A DNA stretch of 64,000 bases from Pseudocercospora fijiensis CIRAD86 (Eukaryota; Ascomycota; Dothideomycetes; Mycosphaerellales; Mycosphaerellaceae): contig NW_006921535.1 of the NCBI RefSeq assembly GCF_000340215.1, positions 575,874 to 639,873 on the forward strand, given 5' to 3'. The notes beneath the pieces are model-generated. The model was not told the origin of the DNA. It made no database searches and saw only the letters and a list, made by a program, of their open reading frames with translations. The position numbers and the translations under genes were made by a program. Below, one piece after another: positions 23,931-36,060 of this stretch; within the stretch, counting starts at the first letter, position 1; every line of letters begins with the position of its first letter.

Positions 23931-26295
23931 ATTATTAGGGATAGAATAAAGTTCCTTAGGTCGAGGAGGTTCTACTCGACCGATTTATTAGCTAGTAAAC
24001 CGGACAGCCTTAATAGAGACTAAAACTAGAGTAGGGTCGGGATTATTACTATCCCCTCGGCCTATCTCCTTAACTCCCTCTTCGTTAGCATTATCGATAG
24101 TCTCTTAGTTCTTATAGGTAACCGATTCGCCTTCTACTAACTCTTAAGCACCTAAAAATTTAGGAAGGAACTATAGGGAAGAGACGTCGATATAGTCTTC
24201 TCGTCCCTATTTTCGTCGGAGGGCAGCGAGATCTTTTATAAAAGTAGCATCGTTAGGGATTCGGCTCTAGAATAGGTTAGTAGGCAAGCCGTATGCTAGC
24301 AGCTCTCCTATAGACATATTAGACTTAAGGTCTAGGAACTATAAAGCCTAGAAGAGAGCGTTTGCCTTTATATCTAAGGAGTTAGCTAGGCTAGTACTAT
24401 ACTTTTTTATATACCTATTAAAGCGAAAGCTCTTTAGGTCGGATAACTTCCGTTTATAGGTAGGTAGGTTAGCTAGACCTAGGGTACTACTAATGTTAGT
24501 AGTAACATCCTCTATATCGACCTCTAGAGTCTCTAGGACGACTAGGCTTTCTATAGGTAGGGTGCTAGGTACGGTGCTAGGTGCGGTGCTAGATCGGGTA
24601 GTACGGTCTATAGCTATCTAGAGAGTCTTAGTTTTAGCGGTTAACTCTCGCTATTGCTTAGCCTTATCGGCCGCCTTGTTCTTTAGTACCCTAGTAGAGG
24701 CTGCCGCACTAGGGCGAGTAGGGTTCTAAGGGCTCTTGCCCTTGTTTTAGGACTAGGTCTAAGACCGTATAGCAGCGTAGACATCTATACTGTTCTTAGT
24801 AACTGCGTAAACATTAGTAACTGCGTCCGGATCCTAAGAAACAAAGTTAACCTTAATAGGCTTAGTAGTACTATTACTGCTCTGCTCCTTAACCTGTTTT
24901 GCCCTAACCTTCTAAGTCTCTCGCTTAGTAATAGCGGCGAGGGTACTGTTCCTAGTATCCTTAAACTCGATCTTGCCGCTATACTTCTTTTCTAGAAGGG
25001 TCTTTAGCTAAGGCAGCTTCGGGGCTCTCCGATCCTATTCGAAATCAATCTTGTCGCCGGTGTCTATATAGTAGAATCGGCTATTTACTTGCATAATAAG
25101 CTTCCTTTTAAGAAGCTCTTTCTAGATAGGGTAGGACGATTAGACATGTTTAAACCCGCTATATATCTAGCACTTGCTATCTAAGTTAGAATAGATCTTC
25201 TATATAGCGTAGATATCTACTAAAGGGGCTTTAGGGTAGTTGGGATCTGAAATCTAGTAGACTAGTAGTATATCGCCTAGTATAGTAGCATTAATAACCT
25301 CCCTAACTCGCTATAATGCTTTCGCATTTAGGTTTAGCTAGGCTAGGGATTTAGCTAAGTCCGTAACGTCTTAAGAGTGCTTAGTAACAGTAGGAGTTAC
25401 GGTCTTAGGACTACTTTACGATTTAGGAAGGAACTTAGGTCCCTTGTTTCCTAAGGCTTCTTTCCTAACCTGCGCTAGGTTATTCCGGTCTTCGCCGTAG
25501 ATAAACTTCCTCGCATCGGCTATACTATTAATGTCGGCCTTAATATATACTAGGACCTCTTTATATTTCCTAAAACTCTTAGGATCGGATTCGCTAAGCT
25601 TATAGCGACGGAAGATACGCTAAGCTATAGGCTACGGCAATCCCTAGAGGAGTAGCCTCGTTCTCTAAGAGTTTTTGAGGTTACTCTATTCGATGCCGTC
25701 CGCTAACTCGACAAACTCGCGGACATACCCCTTTAGGTTATTATCCTTAGTGCGCCTTACTAAGTAGAGGGACTCGAGCTACGTACGACTGCCTTTAATA
25801 CGACGGCTATCGCGCTCCCGATATTCCCTTATAAAGGCTATCTTAAAGGTCTCCTAGTTAGCATTAGACTTGTCGTCCTTTTCTAGGTAGCTAACTAGGG
25901 TTTTAAGGGTTCGGTAAAGCTTAGAGGAGGTAGTCCTCGTAAAGGACCGAATCTTGTACTAGTCGGATTCTCTATCGAGCTCGTAATTAACTAAGCCTTC
26001 CTTAAAGCGCTTAATATGTGCTATAGCGTTCTGCCCTTCGAATAAGGGGTTTGTAGTACTCCCTAGTTCTAGCGGGCGACGCTTGTTTTAACAGAGAAGT
26101 TTAGTTTGCTTCTCTATTATCTTTATAATAACATTATAGAGCGCCTCTAGCGTAGAGGGCGTAGGAGGCTTACTTATATTAACTAGTCGCCGCCTAATTT
26201 CTTCGTTAATAGGATTAGGGGCGTTTTCAGATTCCGAAGATTCTACTAATTCGTAATGCTCGTTTTCGCTAGAGCTAGAGCTTATTCGATTGTTG
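23930..26295 (-). pseudogene. element D gag
   Basis: Homologue of the element C gag. The frame begins near 26,295 with a Ser/Glu-rich N-terminus, then P-N-P-I-N-E-E-I-R-R-R-L-V-N and a long helical capsid-like region, then a Lys/Thr/Ala-rich tail before the protease. Breaks are TAG/TAA. The start codon is not certain because ATG codons are mutated. The boundary with protease is approximate. Confidence 0.65.
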
Positions 26296-27111
26296 TAAAA
26301 TAGTTGAAATAGCTAAAATAGAATGCTATATAAAGTTGAAATAGAATGCTATATAAATGTGTTTTTAGTGTCTTTAGTTTGTTTGGTTTGTTATAATATT
26401 GCTATGCGAGAGAGTAGTATATTAGGCTGTTTCTCCTAGTGTTACCCCCGGGGTAGTATTAGGATTTAGCCTCCTAGGGGTCGCCTAACTACCTCTAGGA
26501 GCTTAGTTTAGTAGATTTTAGACAAAAGCCGCTCGGAGGGAGAGACTGCAATCTCTATTTATACCTAGATCCTAGAAACTAGCTCGTATCTCCTTTAGCT
26601 AGGCGGGGGGGTAGTAGCCTTCTTTTTCTAGTAGAAGGCTAAGCACTATCTAAGCGAGGCTACGAATCTAGGAACGCCCTACCCGATTAATAGGGGACTC
26701 CCTAGCTATCCGACCTGCAAGCCGTATTTGCTATTAATTAATGGTCTTAGCAAACTAAGCAAGGCCGATAGGTAATTAGTCTATCTCCTCCTTAGGCGGG
26801 GCTTATCTCGAGCAAGCGGTACTAAATAGGTCTTCGACCCGGAGCCGAGTCCTTAGAAGCTAGCTATAGCTATAGACTAGGCCCTAAGCTGTAATAGTCC
26901 TAAGGGTTTGTAGCTTTTCGGGGTTAAAGCGATGCCCTCGTTAAGAGGTTTCTCTACTTGTCGTAATAGCCCCTTAAGATACTTCGGTATCGTCCGTATT
27001 GTAGGCTCTTATCGTACCCTCGCTTCGGTTATAGCTATTCGTGCCTAGAGACCACTTTTAATATACCCGAACCTGTTAGATATAAAGAGATAGCCCTACC
27101 TTCGGCTCTAA
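26296..27111 (-). promoter_or_regulatory. element D untranslated leader
   Basis: About 800 bp between the 5' LTR and gag, collinear with 13,560-14,355 in element C. It contains TATAAATA on the minus strand at 26,556-26,563, a C/G-rich run near 26,605, and the palindromic motif at 26,439-26,462 close to gag. A second TATA-like box lies in the LTR itself. No ORF is visible. The primer-binding site should lie just inside 27,111, but I could not match it to a tRNA. Confidence 0.5.
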
Positions 27112-27391
27112 TAAAGGACGGAAACTAATACTACTACTACTACTAGCAGTAATAGTATAGGCTACCGAGGGTAATATAACCTATAGCAATATAGGCAGCT
27201 ATGTTTAGTATAATAGGATAACAAGACGGTTGCTTAGGCTAATAACTAGAGCCCTGCAACATAGGCATTGTAGAAGTGTAATATAAATAATGTACTATAC
27301 GAGGTTGGTGCTCTATCTATAATGCAGAAGGAGGCCTCTTATATAGGCTTAAAACTTAGCCTAGGTATGTAGGGCCGGTTACTAGCTAATA
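27112..27391 (-). repeat. T-family LTR, copy 3 (5' LTR of element D)
   Basis: A 280-bp LTR paired with 15,050-15,329. The outer flank is GTAG (27,392-27,395), identical to the flank of the other LTR. It interrupts the Copia RT at the residues just before Y-V-D-D. Confidence 0.9.
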
Positions 27392-27395
27392 GTAG

Positions 27396-28991
27396 ATAAC
27401 AATAATAGAGCCGCTAACAATATGTTTAAATACATACACATTAGCTATTATTAGCACAAAGTCTAGGCTCTTTAGGTACTTCCGAAGCTCTTCGTATTAT
27501 AGCATTAGTAACTGCTTCAAACTATACAGTACCTTTAGCAATAGGCAAACTATGCCCCTTCTACGGTCCTTAAAGCCGTATAGTTGTTCGACGTAGATCT
27601 TATACTTGTTACCGATAAGCGTATTAAGGAAAGCCGTTAGAATATCGTACTGCTTAGCTTCTAGGTCGTAATAAGCAATTAGGCTAAACAGCGCTCGCAG
27701 TATAGAAGGCTTAGCTACTACCGTATAGGTCTTATTATAGTCCTGTCCTTCAACCTATATAAAGCTACGGACGACCTAACGAGCCTTAAACCGGCTTACA
27801 TTGCTATTAGCGTTACGCTTAATAGTAAACACCTACCGGCTACGGACAACCTTGCGGCCTATAGGTACCTTAGACTAAGAAACGTGTACCTAGGTAACAT
27901 TGTCTATAAGCGACTTATATTTAGCCTTATAGGCTTCCTTCTATTATAGCTAGTGCGGTAATTCCTTAGCGGCCTTAAAGCTCTTTAGAATAGGAATGTC
28001 CTTAGCAGGATTATTAGTCTATTTAGAAATGTAATAGGCGGCTATAAAGCCCTTTATATAGGCTATTAGCATATTAGCTAGGCTACGGCGAGTTAATCGA
28101 TTAATACTAGTATCGGCTAGGTATCTACGCAATAGTTCTCGTACTAACTTGTTGCTTCGAGTAGTACGTATTAAACGCGCGCCTATAGCATTTAGTCGCT
28201 TAAACTCTAGCAACTAGCTAGGCTCGCCCTTCTTAGCCTACGGGTCGTATACTAGCTGTTCTTTAGCGGACTAGGAACTATCTTTATTACTTAAAGGTAG
28301 CTAAACAGCTAGAAGGTTATCGTTAAGCGGCAATAGATTAACAACCTTATTAGCTAACTTAATACTCTATATAGGTTCGTCTTTCTCCTACTAAGCTAGA
28401 ATATATTAGACTATACTAGCGGCCTCCGCTTATAGTAGAGCCTCGTTGCTTATAGAATTAAACAAAGCCGGTATAATAGACTCGAGTATAACAAACTCGT
28501 TCTTAGCTAGGTTATTAGGATTAGTATATAGATTTATATCCTCTAGAAGCGATAACTTGTCGTCCCCTAACTTAATAAACTAGACATCCTTCGAGGCAAC
28601 AACCTTGTATTCGTTAGACAAGTAGATTATATATTTGCTAGAGTCTACTAAGTCCTTCGCATAACTAACTAGTTTGCTAAGCCTTCTACGAGCGTCAAAC
28701 TTCTTGCTACGAGCTGTACTGTAGTCGTAGACAATAGCAGTATAGCTATAGGCTCGAAGGTGTTAAAGGCGTAGCTGCTTCCGAGACTAATTAAGCTCCC
28801 TAGCTATAATAGTATAGGGACTAAGGCCTTCTAAGGTTCTAGGAGTGATATTAAGAACCTATATTGCAGTAGCGACTGTATACGGCTATAGGGCCTTTAG
28901 CAAATTAGCGTAGAGTATTATCTTCCGAGCGGTCGTATATATAATATAATTGCTAACCTTCGCTAGGCCGTTCTAAGTAGAAGAATGCGGT
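27396..28991 (-). pseudogene. Copia element E, piece 2: integrase C-terminus and reverse transcriptase N-terminus
   Basis: Minus-strand frame from 28,991 down. It begins with the Copia integrase end (L-N-I-T-P-R-T ... L-S-P-Y-T), then a long linker. The Copia RT start lies around 27,900-27,740: P-I-G-R-K-V-V-R-S-R-Q-V-F followed by K-R-N-A and F-K-A-R-Q-V-V-R. It continues to Y-D-L-E-A-K-Q-Y-D-I-L-T-A-F-L-N, with S-L-K-Q-L later. It stops at 27,396 where element D is inserted and resumes at 15,049. The right end is the 5-bp GCCGT target duplication of element A. Confidence 0.85.
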
Positions 28992-28996
28992 GCCGT

Positions 28997-29193
28997 TGTA
29001 AGAAGGGTATATTAGCAGGTAGATAGGGTAGTAGTAGGTATAGGTAGTATTCGATAAGGAGCTAGGAGGAGAGGGAGGAAGGCAGGCAAGTTAGCCTACT
29101 ACTAAGCGCTAAGCCCTACCTAAGGCATCGAGACCCTAGCTTTACCCGAGTCCGGTTACATGCTAATTACGTATAACCTCTTTAGTCCTAATA
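28997..29193 (-). repeat. LTR of element A, 3' copy
   Basis: Plus-strand text begins TGTAAGAAGGG and ends CCTAATA (CCTAACA before RIP). It is 197 bp, homologous to 43,326-43,522 and to the LTRs of element B. The outer flank is GCCGT. Confidence 0.92.
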
Positions 29194-29230
29194 TACGCTT
29201 CCCTTCTAAAGGCCGCGCCCTCGTAGCCGG

Positions 29231-29509
29231 TATTAGCTAGTAACTGGCCCTATACCTATAGGCCAGTTTTGAGCCTATATAAGAGGCCTCCTTCTGCATT
29301 ATAGATAGATTATTAACCTCGTATAGCACATTGTTTATGTTACACTTCTATAATGCCTATATTGCAGGGCTCTAGTTATTAGCCTAAGCGACAGTCTCGT
29401 TATCCTATCTTGCTAAACATAGCTGCCTATATTGCTATAGGTTATGTTACCCTCGGTAGCCTATACTATTGCTATAAGTAGTAGTAGTAGTATTGGTTTC
29501 CGTCCTTTA
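29231..29509 (+). repeat. solo T-family LTR, copy 4, inserted in element A
   Basis: A 279-bp LTR in plus orientation with a 4-bp target duplication CCGG on both sides (29,227-29,230 and 29,510-29,513). The same place in element B (around 41,055) reads straight through as TAGCCGGTCTTT, so the empty site is available for comparison. A solo LTR arises by recombination between the two LTRs of an inserted element. Confidence 0.9.
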
Positions 29510-30749
29510 CCGGTCTTTGTTCTAGTTTCAACCTCTATTACTACTAACTTAGTAGGTCTAATAAGTCGCTTAGTCCGCGCTAAATTGAACGTATAACTAC
29601 CGATTATATAACTATGTTAAACCTTACCTTCTAACACAATGTCTAACTTCTAACTGCGCTATTATTGCTGCTATAGTAATAATAAGGTATTATATAGCTA
29701 TATAAATTGAAGGCTAGTAACTAATTATAATACGAGCGTATCTTCCCTACTATAACAGGCAGGCACACGAGGTATTGCAGCACTACCCCCGTTCTAAGTA
29801 AGGTTGTCCGAGTTCTTTGCGTCTACTCTTAAAAGACCTAGAAATGTCCGCTCCGAGGGTTTGTCCGCTTCCGAGGGTTGTTCTTGTTATTACGAGGACT
29901 ATTATTTACTATCGTAGTTTTACTAGCCTAAATTAGTTAGGTTTAGCAGCCTTTAAGTGTTAACTAATTATATCTTTTCAAAAAACTTAGTTCTTCTAGT
30001 TTCTATAGGTAAAGGCTATTATAAGTGTAATAGTTAAGGTTCGCCTCGCTTAAAGGGTCGGAAAGATTAAGGAGTAACCTATTGTCCGCAAGATCGACCC
30101 CGGCTAGCTTAGCTCTATAGTTTTTGCCCTTAGTTAGTCTATTAGTCGCTTAATCTTTTAACTTAGTTAAAGTTTTAACTTGGCCTTAAAGTTTTAATCA
30201 AACCTTTAATAGGCTTAAAGCTTTTAATTAAAGTTTTAATTAAAGGTGCCTTAGGCTCGTAGTGTAGGTAAGGTTGTGTCTATAGGCGTAGCGACAATAG
30301 TAAGTAATGTTAACAATAGTAGCGCTAGTCGTCTTAGCGCTAACTTTACCTTCCTTTAATTTCCTTCTTTAACTAATAATAACTCGGTAATACCGTTACT
30401 AATATAGCTATGTCCTTCCTTTCTTAAATAGCAATACACTCCGTAATACCGTTACTAATATAGCTACGCCGGCCGCCGGTATACTGCTAGCTCGTAGCGC
30501 GACACTATTATCCTCGATAGGATAAAGGAATAAAAGGGGGACCTAATACTAGGGGAAGGCCCTATAGAGCGTATTAGTAAAGAAGTAGAGCCCTTAAAAG
30601 AGTATGCGATTAGTTAACGCGTTATAGCACGCTTGTTAATACTCGGTGCGCGTTCGCTATAGTAGTGTAGTCTTATTGTCCTTCGTTGCTAACAATTGCT
30701 TGCTTCTAATTAGTTAGCTAATAGCACCCCGGGGGTAGTATTATTCTTA

Positions 30750-33700
30750 GGCGACATTATAGCCCTTAGCCTTCTTCTTGTTCTTTATACTAGTCTAATA
30801 CTTATCTAACAACTTAGTTATGTCTTTAAAAGAGTCTTTAGCTTCCTACGAGTCCTATTTAGGTAAATAGCCTTGCTATCTTAGGAGGTACTCCTTCTTG
30901 CTTTGCCTAGTCCGATAGTTTAGGATACGTTCTATAGACTACAGTTCTTCGCTATTAGCTAAGACTTCTTCTAACTTAGTAGGCGCTTTATCGCCTTCGC
31001 GCTAGTAGTATAGTTTAAGAAGGGAGATATAGAAGGTGTTATAGATAGTATAATAAGGTAGAAGCTATAACTAGTAGGCCTAGCTATTGCCCTTCGGTTC
31101 TCGGATACGGAATAGGCTAATGTATCTTAGTGCGAGCTTAGGCCTTGTTTTGCTATCGGATAATAGATGCTTACGGATGCGGAGGTTCTTCGTACTAAGT
31201 ATAACTATATCGCCTTGTTTAAAGGTTATTAGTGTATAGCGCTTATCGTAGTAGGTCTTTTAGTACTCTTAAGCCCTTATTAGCTTCTTAGCTATCTTAG
31301 CATAGATTTCTCGCATCTTCTAGACAAGTTCTATTGCCGCTAGTGTCTCTAGTACTTAACGCGCTTCCCTTTCCTTACGCTCGGCCTCGAGCGATAGTAG
31401 GTCTTGTAGTATAGTAGCGTTCTAGCCTATTATAGCTATATAGAGCGAGATCTTAGTTACTAAATATATACTGTTGTTATATACGAATTCTATAGGCTAT
31501 AGGAGGTTGACCTAATCCTCGGGGTTCTTATTAATATAGCTGCGTAGGTACTGCTATAGGGTAGTATTCTGCCTCTCTGTTTAACCGTTAGTCTATAGAT
31601 AGAAGGCTGTTAATAGCCGATGCTTTAGTCTTAGCTATAGGCATATTTCGCTCTAGTAGTGCGATATAAATGTCGAGCCCCTATCGGAGACTATCCCCTT
31701 AGGGGTTCCCTAATAAGTATAGAAGATATTAGTCTATAGCGCCTCTGCTATATTAATAGCAGTCCAATCCTTGCGCGCCGGGATGTATCGAGCGCCTTTA
31801 GTAAATCGATCTACTACAATAAGGATAGCATTATATACGTCCTTGCTGCCTCTACGCTTAGTAGGCGGAAGGCCTATAATAAAGTCTATTATTAGCTTAG
31901 CAAATAGCTTCTTTAGAATAGGGAGCGAAGACAACTCGCCGAACGGTAAGTGCTTCGGTGCTTTAACTCACTAGTATACTATATAGGTCTGTATATACTC
32001 CTTTATATACCGCTTACTATTTAGCTAGTAGTATATACGCGATAGTAACTCGTGCGACCTCTCTATACTATAGTAACTAGCGAGCTTACTATTATAGTGC
32101 CTCTTTAAAAGCTCTTGTCTAATCGATTGTTTAGCGGGGATATAGTATCTGCCCTTAAACCTTAAGTAACCTTTGTCGTCGATCGACTAATTACTCTTAC
32201 TAGATCGAGTCGCCCGTCTACTTATAAGCCTATTAATACGCTCGATAGCAAAGGCGTCCCTCTGCTAAGTACGCAACAGCTTATCTATAAACGATTAACT
32301 ATCCCTATTTGTAAGGTTATTTAATAGCACCCTCGCTATTAAACGAGGTACGTATTATATATATCTAATAGTACTAGTAGCCGGAACTACTACAACCTCT
32401 TCTATAGTACTGTCGCTATAGATAGCAATATCTTTAATCGAGTTATTATAGCTCGAGCGATCTACGTCCTTCTTAACGTATACTAGAAGAACGACAACCC
32501 CGCTATAGTATTCGTTGCCGCCGTAGGGTCCGGAAGTCCGCTTATCCTACGCTTGCTTATTAATAATACGGGCTATAGCAATCTTATGCTACAGGGTTAG
32601 AAACAAAGAATTAATGTGTTAGGTCTCGCTATCGTAATTAGGTCGCCTCGATAGGCTATTAGTAGGGTTACTTACGCCTAGCCGATATAATATATTAAAA
32701 TTAAACCTAGCGAGGTAGACGGCCTATCTAGCCTATCGACCTATAACCCTAGTAACCTTAGTAATGCTACGGAGGTTGTTATAGTCTGTATAGACCTGAA
32801 TTGTATACTAAGCACTATTAAGATAGTAGCGCTAATGCTTAAAGGCCTCGATAATAGCTAGGAGCTCTTGCTCGTAGGTCTCGTAGCGACGCTCTATATC
32901 GATTATCTTTCGTAAAAAGAAGGCAATTAGGTGCTAGTAATTGTCCTTATCTAATTGTTATAACATAATAGCCGATATAGCGAACTGTAAAGCGTTAGTC
33001 TTAATACGGATCTACTTGCTTAGTATAAAATAGTATAATAGGGGCACTTTAGTAAAGCGTTGCTTTAGACCGTTAAAAGCGGCTTGTGTCTTATTAGTCT
33101 ATTTGAACTCTCTAGTCGGGTTAGCCTTAGTTTTAGTAAGCTTAGTTAGGGGCATTATATGCCGTAAATAGCCCTTAATAAAGCGACGATAGAAATTAGC
33201 GAAGCCGAGGAACGACTACAGTTCCTTAATTAACGTAGGAACAGGCTATTTAGTAATAGTTTTAATCCGATTAGGATTAGCCTTAACACCCTTAGTTAAC
33301 ACGAGGAAGCTAAGGAATAACACCTCTTTAGTAGCAAAGGTATATTTAGAAGGTTTGTAATACAGTCTATAGGCTCGTAGGCAGTCGAGGACCTTGCGCA
33401 CTACGGCCTAGTGTTCTATAATATTAGGTAAATGTATATAAACTAGGATGTTATCTAGGTAAACTATACAGAGGTAGTCTAATAGGCCTAATAGGGCCCG
33501 ATTAATGTAGGACTAGAATGTTATAGGGGCGTTTGCTAGCCCGAATAGTATAACTAAATACTCGAAATAGCTATAGCGGGTACGGAAGGCTATTTTCTAT
33601 TTATTACCCTTACGGATGCGGATGCGATAGTATATATCCTTAATGTCTAATATAGTGTAGTAGTAGGCACTAGAGAGGCGATCGAGGGTCTTATTAATAA

Positions 33701-34213
33701 GCGGAAGTAGACAACGGTCCTTAATAGTAATAGCATTAAGTCTATAGTAATTAATATATAGGCGCAGGCTACTATCCTTCTTTAGTACGAATAGGATAGG
33801 GGCGCCTATAGGGCTGTTACTATACCGTATCCGACTATTAGCTAGGTTCTCCTCTAGATACTTACGCAATATAGCAAGCTCTCGTTTACTAAGGTTGTAG
33901 AGGGGCCTAAAAGGAACCTCCTTACCCTCTATAATGTTAATCTTATAATCCGTCTCTTTAAATATAGGCAATATCGATACTAGGTAGTATTTAAACACAT
34001 TAATATAGGTCTCTCGGATAGGCTCTAGTATACGAGCAAGCTAATTAGGATTATTAGGGGGCATAGGTTTATCGTTATTACTACCGAGCAAATCGGTAGT
34101 TAGATTAGCTAAGGCGGAGGCTAGTATTAGGTTGCTAATAAATAGGACCCTAATATCGTTAGGGCACTCGCTAATATTAATGTGTTTAATATCCTCTTTC
34201 CTAGCGATTCTAA
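30750..34213 (-). pseudogene. element A pol: RT, RNase H, integrase, chromodomain
   Basis: The RT is recognisable at 33,998-33,597 (F-V-L-K-K-D-S-S-L-R-L, then T-I-L-D-I-K-D) and continues downstream to the F-G-L-A-N-A-P box. The integrase core is near 31,930-31,690 (I-I-D-F-I-I-G-L-P, V-D-R-F-T-K). A chromodomain lies near 30,960-30,770 (S-I-E-R-I-L, K-K-E-Y-L-L-R-Q-Q-G-Y-L-P). Chromodomains steer integration towards heterochromatin. It is nearly a mirror image of the element B pol. The gag end of the gene is separated by element B at 34,218. Breaks are RIP-type stops. Confidence 0.9.
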
Positions 34214-34218
34214 ATCGC

Positions 34219-34414
34219 TGTTAGGGCTAAAGAGGCTACACGTAATTAGCATGTGACTAGGCCGAGTAAAGCTAGGGTCTTGATGCCTTAGGCAGGGCTT
34301 GGCGCTTGGCGTTAGGCCAACTCTCCTACCTTCCTCCCTCTCCTCCTAGCTCCTTATCGAATACTACTTGTACCTACTACTACCCTATCTACCTACTAAC
34401 ATACCCTTCTTACA
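34219..34414 (+). repeat. 5' LTR of element B
   Basis: Starts TGTTAGGGCTAAAGAGG and ends CCCTTCTTACA. A short primer-site region beginning TAGTATTCGATCTACCC follows, shared with element A just inside its 5' LTR. The left flank is ATCGC. Confidence 0.93.
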
Positions 34415-34659
34415 TAGTATTCGATCTACCCTTTAAGGGTAGTAGCTAGATAGTCCTTATTTCAAGCTTTTAGCGGTATAGCTATAAACAAGACTAATCT
34501 AACTATATTGTGCCCTAAGAACGGGACCTATACGTACTATTCTATCGAAACAACCGTACTAATTATCAAGCAAGGCCTTCTATACGGCCTATTACACTAA
34601 GTTAATCGCACTAGACTAATACCTACTAATTCCGCTATATCCGTATCTTAGGGGCTAAT

Positions 34660-36060
34660 AATATATTATTAGTGTTACCCCCTATTATAATAGCCGGCTT
34701 ATTACGAAACAACAACCGTGCTGCCGCTAGCAGCGCTAGCAACGACAATGCTAGTAGCATAGCGCCTGCTAAAGTGCCTACTAGAGCACCTACTAAAGTG
34801 CCTCCTACCGAAGAGCCTACTATAGGACCTACTAAAGAAGAACCTACAGTTCTAGGTAACGACCTAGAATTGCCTGTCGACGACATTCTTAACAATATTG
34901 TTAACCGTCGATATAGCTAGCTAGCCTTTAGTCCCTAACTAGTAGCGAGACTTTAGGAAGCTACCTAAAACAGGCTTACTGCCTTGCGTTAAGAACAACG
35001 GCTAAAGGATAATCTCCTCGAGATTCGCCGTCTATAAGAAGCCCTAATAACTAATACTAAGTCGATAGTAGGGCCTTCCTTACTACCCGTCCCTATCTAA
35101 AAGAAGGATGCTAAGCTTAAGGACTATACCGTATTTAACGGCTCTAGTCGCAAACAATATAATAATTATATACGCGATTGTAAGCTTAACTAACGAAATG
35201 CGCCGAGGGCTCTTCTAGATAACTATTTACTAGTTGTCTACGCGATACAGTACATTAATAGCGACCTAAAGCGCACCTAGGATAACTATTTCGACTCCCT
35301 TACTAATTAGACCGCTGTTTAGTAGCAAGACTACAAGACTATTATACTAGACACCCTTAGAAACCCTATACTAAGGCAACAACACGCTTAGGACTAATAC
35401 CTTCGAGCTAAACAAAAGACTAATCAATCGGCTCGCTTATTTAAGGCCTATTTAAAGACCCTCGAGGATGATTTGCTAGCTAAGACCGACTCTATCTAGA
35501 TTTCCGAAATACGCCCTAAATTGCGATAGGAGCTTATCCTCAAATTAGACCGTCGCCGTATATTCGAACAAGCTAATCTAATACGCATTTAATTTATAGT
35601 CGAAGTAGAAACAGCCGAACGGGCTGTTTAGCTCTAATAACGACTAGAATTAAGGATCCGACTAACTAGTACTAACCGTAGCAACCGTAGCCGCGGAGGA
35701 AACTAAGGTTCCTACTAGGACAACAACGCTAATAGTAGGAACAGTAACAACGACCGTAGAAGAGGCCGTAGCCGCCGGCTATATAGAGGAGGCCGCGATA
35801 GGGGCCGTAGAAGGGGCTCGTATCCCTATAATGCTAACCGCTCGGCTAACAATAGCAATAACAGCTACGGCAGTCTACTAACCGGATTAAAGTGCTTCAA
35901 TTGTAATAGTACTAGCCATCTACTAGGCTAATGCGACAAACCTAAGGACTAGGCCCGAATTGACCGTACTTCCGCCGAGTATAAGAAACATCTTTTAGCC
36001 GCTAATGCTACCTTAGTCGGCTCTTTTAATTAGTTGAAAAAAGAGTAAGCGCCGCACTAA
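34660..36060 (+). pseudogene. element B gag with CCHC zinc knuckle
   Basis: Plus-strand frame beginning around 34,660. The N-terminus carries imperfect P-T-K-V-P-T/E-P-T repeats (34,765-34,850). A helical capsid region follows, then an Arg/Gly/Asn-rich basic stretch at 35,680-35,860. The zinc knuckle near 35,895-35,945 reads C-F-N-C-N-S-T-S-H-L-L-G-Q-C (C-x2-C-x4-H-x4-C). The pol frame is one base behind the gag frame (-1), so pol would need frameshifting or a separate start; the overlap lies near 36,040-36,070. Breaks are RIP stops. Confidence 0.88.

Larger units (their letters stand above)
15050..27391 (-). mobile_element. Element D: 12.3-kb Ty3/Gypsy LTR retrotransposon with an extra ORF
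   Basis: Both ends are the 280-bp T-family LTR in the same orientation (27,112-27,391 as 5' LTR; 15,050-15,329 as 3' LTR), flanked by a perfect 4-bp target duplication GTAG (15,046-15,049 and 27,392-27,395). The target is the Copia RT. A polypurine tract directly precedes the 3' LTR. Inside, in minus-strand order: a leader of ~800 bp, gag, protease, RT, RNase H, integrase, a ~480-bp spacer bounded by two palindromic motifs, and a third ORF of ~975 codons. The domain order RT-RNase H-integrase is Ty3/Gypsy. The length is about twice that of common fungal Gypsy elements. All ORFs are inactivated by RIP. Confidence 0.85.
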
